From: an uncultured Bacteroidota bacterium
GTDB taxonomy: Bacteria > Bacteroidota > Bacteroidia > Chitinophagales > Chitinophagaceae
NCBI GenBank assembly: GCA_903847655.1
Contig: CAINEG010000104.1
Coordinates: forward strand, 1 to 25,770
Length of the DNA: 25,770 bases
Reading direction: 5' to 3'
Shown here: positions 14,821-22,700 of the stretch, one piece after another
Position numbering within the stretch: the first letter of the stretch is position 1
Layout of the letters: each line of letters begins with the position of its first letter
Made by a program: the position numbers and the translations under genes
The notes under the pieces: model-generated
The model's database searches: none
Told to the model about the DNA's origin: nothing
Seen by the model: the letters and a program-made list of their open reading frames with translations, nothing else

Positions 14821-15132
14821 TTAATAGACTAAATCCTCGTATGCGGCCTGCAATTCACTGTAAGCATGATTGTCTTTGGCTGCCTTGGCTGCTTCCATGC
14901 CTTTTTCATACCAAACAATGGCCGCTTTCTGATCATTCATTCGCTCTAAACATTTGGCCAAATGATAATAAGAACCAATATAGTCTGGCGTTTCAGTAAG
15001 GATGGCTATAAAAAGGTCCAAGGCTTTTTGCTCTTCACCAATCTTAATGTATTCTAATGCCAAGGCATGCCTTAGAAAATTGTCCTTAGGTTGTTGATTT
15101 AAAAACTCAATAATTTTTTCAATTCGATTCAT
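14821..15132 (-). CDS. Small tetratricopeptide-repeat protein
   Basis: The 103-residue product consists of about two TPR units (residues about 18-50 and 53-86) with the usual small/aromatic pattern: A24, L25, Y28, G32, A37 in the first, and Y55, L58, A59, A70, Y75, G78 in the second. No signal peptide is present, so a cytoplasmic protein-interaction role is likely. It converges on the preceding gene with only 8 bases between stops and is divergent from etfB. No specific partner is evident. Confidence 0.85.
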   Translation of the reverse strand: MNRIEKIIEFLNQQPKDNFLRHALALEYIKIGEEQKALDLFIAILTETPDYIGSYYHLAKCLERMNDQKAAIVWYEKGMEAAKAAKDNHAYSELQAAYEDLVY

Positions 15133-15139
15133 CTTGGCT

Positions 15140-15147
15140 TATATTTG
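15140..15147 (+). promoter_or_regulatory. Candidate -7 box of the etfBA promoter
   Basis: TATATTTG matches TAnnTTTG, with TTTC (close to TTTG) 19 bases upstream at 15117-15120. The etfB ATG is 50 bases below. Confidence 0.5.
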
Positions 15148-15150
15148 CAT

Positions 15151-15168
15151 TAGTTGCATAAACAACTA
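15151..15168. repeat. Inverted repeat in the etfB leader
   Basis: TAGTTG-N6-CAACTA is a perfect 6-bp inverted repeat just downstream of the candidate -7 box. It could be an operator overlapping the start site or a small hairpin in the leader. Confidence 0.4.
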
Positions 15169-15197
15169 AATACCTCCCTTTACTAAAATTAGACAAC

Positions 15198-15941
15198 ATG
15201 AAGATCTTAGTTTGTATCAGTAAAACCCCCGACACAACAGCTAAAATTGCCTTTGTCGAAGGTAATACAAAGTTTGATGAAACTGCAGTGCAATGGATCA
15301 TTAACCCCTACGACGAATGGTATGCATTGGTGCGTGCTATTGAGTTAAAAGAAAAAGATCCCGCAACCATTATCCATTTAGTAACCGTGGGTGGCGTAGA
15401 TGCAGAACCTATTATAAGAAAAGCCTTGGCCCTTGGTGGTGATGAAGCCATAAGGATTGATAGCAATAGCAATGATTCATTTACGGTGGCCAACCAAATT
15501 GCCACGGTGGCTAAAGAAGGCGCTTATGATTTAATTTTTACTGGAAAAGAAACCATCGATTACAATAGTGCTTGCATTGGTTCTATGTTGTCCGCTTTGT
15601 TGGACCTTCCTTTTATATCATTGGCTACCCATTTTGAATTGAATGGAAATACAGCCACGGTGAAAAGAGAAATTGAAAGTGGAGAAGAAAGTGCTGAAGT
15701 GAATTTACCATTGATTGTAAGCTGTCAAAAAGGGATGGCCGAACAAAGAATTCCTAATATGCGTGGTATTATGGCAGCAAGATCAAAACCTTTAAAAGTA
15801 GTTGCGCCGATGGATACAAAAGCAAGCACCAGCATCAGCCAATTTGATTTACCTGCAGCTAAATCTGGAGTAAAATTAATTGACCCAGACCAGATGGATG
15901 AATTGGTGCGTTTATTAAAAGAAGAAGCAAAAGTTATTTAA
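15198..15941 (+). CDS. etfB: Electron transfer flavoprotein beta subunit
   Basis: This 247-residue protein begins MKILVCISKTPDTTAKI and has the ETF-beta hallmarks: the NPYDEWYALVRAIELKE segment near residues 36-52, GGDEAIRID near 78-86, the FTGKETIDYNSACIGSMLSALL segment, and a C-terminal region with PNMRGIMAARSKPL. ETF beta binds AMP structurally and, with ETF alpha, accepts electrons from acyl-CoA and other dehydrogenases. It lies 18 bases upstream of etfA in the usual order. No ETF-quinone oxidoreductase or acyl-CoA dehydrogenase is present in the window. Confidence 0.96.
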   Translation: MKILVCISKTPDTTAKIAFVEGNTKFDETAVQWIINPYDEWYALVRAIELKEKDPATIIHLVTVGGVDAEPIIRKALALGGDEAIRIDSNSNDSFTVANQIATVAKEGAYDLIFTGKETIDYNSACIGSMLSALLDLPFISLATHFELNGNTATVKREIESGEESAEVNLPLIVSCQKGMAEQRIPNMRGIMAARSKPLKVVAPMDTKASTSISQFDLPAAKSGVKLIDPDQMDELVRLLKEEAKVI

Positions 15942-15959
15942 AAATTCAACCAATAAATT

Positions 15960-16919
15960 ATGGTACTTGTATATATAGATCAAGCCGATCAACAAATTAA
16001 AAAAGCCTCCTTAGAAGCCTTATCTTATGGAGCTGCAATAGCCAAACAATTAGGCATTTCCGTAGAAGCCTTGGTATTGGGTACGGTGCAAGAAGATTTA
16101 ACTAGTTTAGGAAAATATGGTGCTAGTAAAGTGCATCATTTAAAAAACGAAAGTTTAAATAGCTTGGATGTTAAAGTGCATACTAATTTAATTGCCAGCA
16201 TTGCTAAAAACCTAAATGCCACTGTACTTGTTTTTGCACAAAATTTAAATGGCCGAGCCATTGCTCCAGCTGTGGCAGTGAAATTAGAAGCAGGTATCGT
16301 TACTGGTGTTTGTAGTTTACCCAATATGTCTAACGGTTTTGTAGTCACCAAAACTGTTTTTTCTGGCAAAGCATTTGCGCATATTAAAATCGAAACCCCC
16401 ATTAAAGTAATTGCCATCAATCAAAATAGTTTTGGTTTAGTAGAATACAATGCAAGCACCACCGTTGAAAATATTGACTTAGCAATTCCTGCCCCTTCTA
16501 TTAAAATTACTAAAGTAGAAAAAATTGAAGGAGAGATTCCATTGACCGAAGCCAATTTAGTAGTGAGTGGTGGCCGTGGTTTAAAAGGACCTGAAAACTG
16601 GGGTATCTTATTAGACTTAGCCAAGGCCTTGGGCGCTGCAACTGCTTGTAGCCGACCTGTATCCGATTCAGATTGGCGACCACATCATGAACATGTTGGA
16701 CAAACAGGAATTCAAATTGCCCCTAATTTGTACATTGCCATAGGCATATCAGGCGCCATTCAACATTTAGCAGGTGTCAACAGAAGTAAAACCATTGTGG
16801 TCATTAATAAAGATGCTGAAGCCCCGTTTTTTAAAGCAGCCGATTATGGTGTAATAGGTGATGCATTTGAAATTGTACCCAAATTGACTGCAGCAGTATT
16901 AAAAGCAAAAGCCAATTAG
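15960..16919 (+). CDS. etfA: Electron transfer flavoprotein alpha subunit
   Basis: The 319-residue product has the ETF-alpha N-terminal domain and the C-terminal FAD-binding domain. The diagnostic FAD signature starts with VVSGGRGLKGPENW, continues through ALGAATACSRPVSDSDWRP and GQTG, and ends with YIAIGISGAIQHLAG and INKDAEAPFF. The FAD bound here is the redox centre of the heterodimer. It converges on the short-chain dehydrogenase gene with 20 bases between stops. Confidence 0.97.
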   Translation: MVLVYIDQADQQIKKASLEALSYGAAIAKQLGISVEALVLGTVQEDLTSLGKYGASKVHHLKNESLNSLDVKVHTNLIASIAKNLNATVLVFAQNLNGRAIAPAVAVKLEAGIVTGVCSLPNMSNGFVVTKTVFSGKAFAHIKIETPIKVIAINQNSFGLVEYNASTTVENIDLAIPAPSIKITKVEKIEGEIPLTEANLVVSGGRGLKGPENWGILLDLAKALGAATACSRPVSDSDWRPHHEHVGQTGIQIAPNLYIAIGISGAIQHLAGVNRSKTIVVINKDAEAPFFKAADYGVIGDAFEIVPKLTAAVLKAKAN

Positions 16920-16939
16920 TTTATTTACGAAACATTAAA

Positions 16940-17725
16940 TTATAGCGATCTTAATTGTCCTCCATCCACTGGTAAATTAATCCCATTGATAAAACCTGCG
17001 GCAGGGCTCGCTAAAAAACAAACAGCTGCAGCAAATTCTGCTGGCTCGCCCAATCTTTTTACAGGGATACTATTTTCAATATTTTTTCTGATCTCTTCCT
17101 TGGTCACACCCGCTTTAGCGGCTCTATTTGAAAATAAATAATCCAACCTTTCGGTATTGGTAAATCCAGGCAATACATTATTTACGGTGATGCCCCATGG
17201 TCCAAGTTCCTTAGATAAGGTTTTGGCCCAGTTGGCCATCCCTGCACGAATGGTATTTGAAATACCTAAATCATCTATAGGTTCTTTGATGGAAACAGAA
17301 AGTATATTGATAATTCTACCAAAATTAGCCGCACGCATGCCGGGCAATAAAAGTTGAACCAATTGATGTGCATGTAATAGATGTGATTCGAAAGCATTTT
17401 TTAAATCATCGGTGCTGGTTTCATGTAAAGGACCAGCTGCAGGACCTCCCGTATTATTTACCAATACATGAATGGCATTAATTTGAGTCAGTAATTCTTG
17501 TACCGACTTTTTTGAAGTTGCTAAATGATTTGTGTCAATAATCAAATAACTATGATTTTGCGCTAGGGGTTTTGGTAAATTTTTTACCACCTGTTTTAAC
17601 TTTTCTTCATTTCTAGCAAAAACAATAACCGTAGCGCCTGCGTTAGCCAATGCATGGGCAGAGGCCGCACCTAAACCTTGCGAAGCACCCCCTACTAGTG
17701 CAAATTTATTTTGTAATGAATACAT
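16940..17725 (-). CDS. Atypical short-chain dehydrogenase/reductase lacking the YxxxK motif
   Basis: This 261-residue protein has the SDR cofactor motif GGASQGLG (12-19), NNTGGP (90-95) and a C-terminal FINGINLPVDGG typical of FabG-like enzymes. The catalytic region reads ILSVSIKEP at 141-149, so the Ser is present. Where YxxxK should be, eight residues before KTLSKEL, it has S156-N-T-I-R160. Thus Tyr is replaced by Ser and Lys by Arg. A recognisable SDR subgroup with LGxSNxxR shows the same change, so this is not a random defect. Its substrate is unknown, and normal Tyr/Lys hydride chemistry is doubtful. It follows the cupin gene by 17 bases and probably forms an operon with it. Confidence 0.9.
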   Translation of the reverse strand: MYSLQNKFALVGGASQGLGAASAHALANAGATVIVFARNEEKLKQVVKNLPKPLAQNHSYLIIDTNHLATSKKSVQELLTQINAIHVLVNNTGGPAAGPLHETSTDDLKNAFESHLLHAHQLVQLLLPGMRAANFGRIINILSVSIKEPIDDLGISNTIRAGMANWAKTLSKELGPWGITVNNVLPGFTNTERLDYLFSNRAAKAGVTKEEIRKNIENSIPVKRLGEPAEFAAAVCFLASPAAGFINGINLPVDGGQLRSL

Positions 17726-17742
17726 GAAACTATTTTAAATGA

Positions 17743-18075
17743 CTAGGAACTTAATTTTGCATAATCTTCTCTTACTGGATTAAACACATCAATAATATCA
17801 CAATCGGTAATGCTTTTTCCAGAATGCAATGTATTTGAAGGAATAATAAATAAATCACCGGCTTTTAATAAATGGGGGATGCCTTCTACTGTTAATTCAA
17901 AATCACCCTTTACGATATGTGTTACTTGTTCATGCACATGTTGATGAGCCGGTAAAGTATGCCCTGCAATGGAATGTACAAAGGACCAGGTCATAGAATT
18001 GCTGTGCAACAACTTAGCATCAAAGCCAGCGCATAAGGTAACCGCTTTAATATCGGCTAAATGTATTGGTTTCAT
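17743..18075 (-). CDS. Small single-domain cupin protein
   Basis: The 110-residue protein is a single cupin barrel. Motif 1 is HQHVHEQVTHIVKGDFEL from H44, with H44, H46 or H48 and E49 as likely metal ligands; motif 2 is GDLFIIPSNTLHSGKS with H84. It resembles cupins that bind a divalent metal and act as sugar or small-acid binding or isomerising proteins, but no precise substrate can be assigned. It is the first gene of a two-gene operon with the atypical SDR and is divergent from the bifunctional-nuclease gene. Confidence 0.88.
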   Translation of the reverse strand: MKPIHLADIKAVTLCAGFDAKLLHSNSMTWSFVHSIAGHTLPAHQHVHEQVTHIVKGDFELTVEGIPHLLKAGDLFIIPSNTLHSGKSITDCDIIDVFNPVREDYAKLSS

Positions 18076-18144
18076 AGGAATTGTTTATTATTCACAATTT
18101 AATACTTCTGTTAAAAATAGGCCTTAAAAGATTTATTTTTTAAT

Positions 18145-18152
18145 TAACTTTG
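18145..18152 (+). promoter_or_regulatory. Bacteroidota-type -7 box upstream of the BFN-ispE operon
   Basis: TAACTTTG, identical to the box before the kinase gene, lies 16 bases before the ATG at 18169. No clear -33 element is seen. Confidence 0.55.
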
Positions 18153-18168
18153 AACAGCAATACTGCTT

Positions 18169-18762
18169 ATGCAAAAAATTGAATTAGAAATCGTCGCTTT
18201 ATCACATAGCATCACCCAATCTAACTCCTATGCGGTTATTTTAGGAGAGGTGAACGGCCTTCGTCGCCTGCCAATTGTGATTGGCGGATTTGAAGCACAA
18301 GCCATTGCAGTTGCCCTAGAAAACATGCACCCCTCTCGCCCTCTGACGCATGATTTAATGAAAAATTTCATGACTGCCTTTGACATACAATTGCAAGAAG
18401 TATATATCTGTGATTTACAAGAAGGTATTTTTTATTCAAAATTAGTTTGCTTTACTGCCAATGATACTATTGAAATTGACAGTAGAACAAGCGATGCCTT
18501 AGCCTTGGCCGTTCGATTTGGTTGTCCCATTTACGTGTATGATAACATTTTAGAACAAGCAGGCTTGGCCAATGAAAATGCCGAAAAAACAATTACCCCC
18601 ACTACCCCTATTGATGTCAACCCTGTAGAAAGTGATTTATCTAAATTATCCCTACCTGAATTGAATAAATTATTGCAAGAAGTTTTAGAACAGGAAGATT
18701 ATATCCGCGCTATTGATATTCGTGATGAAATCAATAAAAAAAATGCGCAAAAGAAATCATAA
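18169..18762 (+). CDS. Bifunctional nuclease family protein (DUF151) with UVR tail
   Basis: The 197-residue product has the BFN/DUF151 core: YAVILGEVNGLRRLPIVIGG at 21-40, FEAQAIAVALE (41-51), RPLTHDLM (57-64) and DSRTSDALALAVR (104-116). Residues about 158-192 form a UvrB/UvrC-like helical hairpin, with LPELNKLLQEVLEQEDYIRA. Plant members were named bifunctional nucleases; the bacterial role is not established, and the UVR tail suggests protein or DNA-repair contacts. The gene is followed after 3 bases by ispE, so the two are probably co-transcribed. Confidence 0.92.
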   Translation: MQKIELEIVALSHSITQSNSYAVILGEVNGLRRLPIVIGGFEAQAIAVALENMHPSRPLTHDLMKNFMTAFDIQLQEVYICDLQEGIFYSKLVCFTANDTIEIDSRTSDALALAVRFGCPIYVYDNILEQAGLANENAEKTITPTTPIDVNPVESDLSKLSLPELNKLLQEVLEQEDYIRAIDIRDEINKKNAQKKS

Positions 18763-18765
18763 TCA

Positions 18766-19581
18766 ATGATTCAGTTTCCCAATTGTAAAATTAATTTAGG
18801 CTTATCTATCTTAGAAAAAAGGACGGATGGTTATCATGCCTTGGAGACGGTTTTTTATCCAGTAGCGCTAAAAGATAGTATTGAAATTGTCCTTAATAAA
18901 AATACTACTGTTGAATTTACAAGCTCCGGAAACCCAATACCAGGAAATGTTTCAGAAAATCTTTGTATCAAAGCATATCATTTACTGAAAAAAGATTTTC
19001 CGAAAATAACTGGGGTTAAAATTCATTTGCATAAAATAATTCCAATGGGCGCTGGACTAGGTGGTGGCTCAAGTGATGGGGCATTTACACTTCTTATGCT
19101 CAATGAATTGTTTACCTTAAACTTAACGCAAACTGAATTAATAAATTATGCTGCTCAATTGGGTAGCGATTGTCCTTTTTTTATTGTAAACCAAGCTGCG
19201 CATGCTATAGGCCGAGGTGAAATTTTACAACCCATTAACATTGATTTAAGCAACTATACTTTTGCTTTGATTCATCCAGGCATTCATATTTCAACCGCCT
19301 GGGCCTTTCAACAAATTAAACCTGGTCAAAAAGAAAAAACAATCGCCGAAATTATTCAATCACCCCTCCCTACTTGGAAAGACCAATTGATCAATGATTT
19401 TGAACAACCAGTTTTTGATGCCCACCCCCTATTGCATACCATTAAAAGCGAACTCTACCAGCAAGAAGCCCTCTATGCAAGTTTAAGCGGTTCGGGCAGT
19501 TCTATTTTTGGTATTTTTCCTAAAGGACATTCTTTAAACCCGGCTCCTTGTTTTGATAAATTACGAATAGACTTTATTTGA
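18766..19581 (+). CDS. ispE: 4-diphosphocytidyl-2-C-methyl-D-erythritol kinase
   Basis: This 271-residue GHMP kinase phosphorylates CDP-methylerythritol in the non-mevalonate isoprenoid pathway. It shows the N-terminal KINLGL with K8, the ATP-binding loop PMGAGLGGGSSDGA at 93-106, catalytic D135 in GSDCPFF (E. coli K10/D141 equivalents) and the C-terminal SGSGSSIFG loop. The start lies 3 bases after the preceding stop. Length is normal for the family in Bacteroidota. Confidence 0.96.
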   Translation: MIQFPNCKINLGLSILEKRTDGYHALETVFYPVALKDSIEIVLNKNTTVEFTSSGNPIPGNVSENLCIKAYHLLKKDFPKITGVKIHLHKIIPMGAGLGGGSSDGAFTLLMLNELFTLNLTQTELINYAAQLGSDCPFFIVNQAAHAIGRGEILQPINIDLSNYTFALIHPGIHISTAWAFQQIKPGQKEKTIAEIIQSPLPTWKDQLINDFEQPVFDAHPLLHTIKSELYQQEALYASLSGSGSSIFGIFPKGHSLNPAPCFDKLRIDFI

Positions 19582-19629
19582 TTTTTTTCAAAATATATAT
19601 TTGCTAACGTTCGTTATTTGATATTTTTC

Positions 19630-19667
19630 AACCATTTCAAATATTTATTAAAAATTATTAAATGGTT
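19630..19667 (+). repeat. Inverted repeat downstream of ispE
   Basis: AACCATTT (19630-19637) and AAATGGTT (19660-19667) form an 8-bp stem with a 22-base AT-rich loop. It could end the ispE transcript, although the loop is large and no long T-run follows directly. Confidence 0.35.
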
Positions 19668-19679
19668 AGTAAAATTATT

Positions 19680-19730
19680 GCGATTCTGCTACTAAAAATC
19701 CTTGTTTTTTCGTAATTTTCCACGAATCGC
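19680..19730 (+). promoter_or_regulatory. Overlapping inverted repeats in the gltB leader
   Basis: GCGATTC (19680-19686) pairs with GAATCGC (19724-19730), and TTCGT (19709-19713) pairs with ACGAA (19722-19726). The two stems share bases and exclude each other. A weak -7-like TAATTTTC lies at 19713-19720. No known riboswitch is recognised in this 185-base gap. Confidence 0.3.
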
Positions 19731-19766
19731 TACCCTTTAGAAGTATCCTATAATTAACTGGTTGAA

Positions 19767-22700
19767 ATGACGAAAACAAAAAACTTAGGATTGTACAATC
19801 CTGCTTATGAACACGACGCTTGTGGTATTGGATTTGTGGCCAATATCAAAGGCGTAAAATCACATCAAAACGTAACCGATGGGCTTACCATTTTAGAAAA
19901 CATGGAGCACCGTGGTGCTTGCGGCTGCGAAGTAAATACAGGGGATGGCGCAGGTATCATGATTCAAATTCCACATGAATTTTTCTTTGATGAATTATTG
20001 CATCAAGGCATTCACTTGCCCGATTTGAATGAATATGGTGTTGGATTTATTTTCTTCCCAAATGACAAAGCCATTTTAGTGGAATGCAAAGAAATTTTTG
20101 CACGCGCTGCAGAAAAATTAGGCATAGAAATTATTGGGTACAGAAAAGTGCCCGTTATCAAAGATTCGATAGGCCCTTCTGCCTTATCCGTAGAACCCAT
20201 CATGGAACAAGTTTTTGTAAAAAAACCCGACCATATCACCAACCCAGAAGACTTTGAAAGAAAACTTTTTATTTTAAAAAATTACGCTTCTCATACCATC
20301 AATAATTCGATCAAGAAAGAGGCCATTGGATTTTATATGGCTTCACTTTCTCAAAGAGTAATTGTCTACAAAGGCCAATTGACTTCACATCAAGTACGTG
20401 AATACTTTCCAGACTTAAGTGACAAAAGAGTTACCTCTGCCTTTGGTTTAGTGCATTCAAGATTTGCGACCAATACCTTTCCTTCTTGGAAATTGGCACA
20501 ACCCTTCAGATACATTGCACACAATGGAGAAATCAACACTTTACAAGGCAATTTAAATTGGCTAAGATCCAATGAACATGGTTTTTTATCCCCTTATTTT
20601 AGTAAAGAAGAATTAGACATGATCTTGCCTGTAGTGACAGCCAATCAATCCGACTCTGCTTGCTTAGACAATTTAATTGAACTGCTTACCTTATCTGGCC
20701 GCTCTTTACCACATGTGATGATGATGCTGATTCCAGAAGCATGGGATGGCAATGAATTGATGGATCCTGTGAAAAAAGCATTTTATGAATTTCATGCTGC
20801 CTTTATGGAACCATGGGATGGCCCCGCTTCTATTTCCTTTACCGATGGAAAAATAATTGGCGCCACTTTGGATAGAAATGGTTTAAGACCTTCCCGTTAT
20901 TGCGTCACCAATGATGACAGAGTGATCATGGCTTCTGAAACGGGCGCTTTGCCAGTGGATCAATCAACCATCATTGAAAAAGGTCGTTTGCAACCTGGCA
21001 AAATGTTTGTAGTAGATATGGAAGCTGGAAAAATTATCAGCGATACCGATTTAAAACAAAAAATTTGTGCACAACAACCCTATGGCGATTGGTTGAATAA
21101 ATATAAAATTCGTTTAGAAGAATTACCAGAACCAAGAATTCAATTCACTCATTTAGAACACGATCAAATTTTTAAATACCAAAAAGCTTTTGGTTATACC
21201 AAGGAAGACATTGAAAATATCATTACCCCGATGGCCCTTGATGGCAAAGAACCCATTGGTTCCATGGGGACCGATACGCCTTTGGCCGTATTAAGCGATC
21301 AACCACAACATATTACTAGTTACTTTAAGCAACTATTTGCACAAGTAACCAACCCACCCATTGATCCTATTAGAGAAAGAATGGTGATGTCCCTAGCTAC
21401 TTTTGTAGGCAGTCAAGGAAATTTATTGGTAGAAGATCCAATGGCCAGTCACTGCGTTGCTTTAAAACATCCCATTTTAAACAACCATGAACTAGAAAAA
21501 ATTAGAAGTATTGATACAGGTGTATTTCAAGCCAAAACTTTACAATGTTATTTTAGAGCGGATGGCAAAGAAGGTTCCTTAAAAAGAGGCTTAGATCGTT
21601 TGTGTCGTTATGCTGTAGACGCAGTAGAAGATGGATTTGAAGTAATTGTTTTAACCGATCGTTCTATAGATTCTGAACATGCCGCCATTCCAACACTTCT
21701 TGCTTGTGCAAGCGTGCATCATCATTTAATTAGAAAAGGCTTAAGAGGCAAAGTAGGCATTATCGTAGAAGCAGGTGATGTTTGGGAAGTACACCATTAT
21801 GCCTGTTTGATTGGTTTTGGCGCCACTGCCATTAATCCTTACATGGCTTTGTCTACCATTCGTGATAGAAAGATTGAAGGAAAAATGGTTACCGAACTAG
21901 ACGAAAAATATTTAAAGAAAAATTACATCAAAGCAGTCAATGAAGGATTGTACAAGGTATTCTCTAAAATGGGTATCTCAACGTTACAATCTTATCAAGG
22001 GGCTCAAATTTTTGAAATTATAGGTATCAACAAAGAAGTAGTGAACAGACATTTTACAGGCGCTATTTCTAGAATTGATGGCATGGGCTTAGATGAAATT
22101 GCTAAAGAGATATTAGCCAAACATGAATTGGCCTTTGCTAAAAAATCTTCCTTAGTAGACCGCTTGACCGAAGGGGGTGTTTATCAGTGGAAGCGTCGTG
22201 GAGAATTTCATTTATTCAATCCACAAACCATTCACTTACTTCAACATTCCACCAAAGCCAACGACTACGCAAGTTTTAAAAAGTATTCCAAATTGGTGAA
22301 TGACCAAACAGAAAAAGCTTGCACTTTAAGAGGCTTATTTGATTTCAAACCTACACGCCCATCTATTTCTATCGACGAAGTAGAACCAGCCTCCTCCATC
22401 TACAAAAGATTTGCAACAGGTGCGATGTCCTTTGGGTCAATTTCTTGGGAAGCACATACTACATTAGCAATAGCTATGAACCGATTAGGTGGAAAATCTA
22501 ATACAGGCGAAGGTGGCGAAGATGAAATTCGTTACCAAAAATTACCGAATGGAGATTCTATGCGCAGTGCCATTAAACAAGTAGCGAGTGCAAGATTTGG
22601 AGTAACAAGTTATTATTTATCTGAAGCAGATGAATTACAAATTAAAATGGCACAGGGAGCTAAGCCTGGTGAGGGCGGACAATTACCTGGTGATAAAGTA

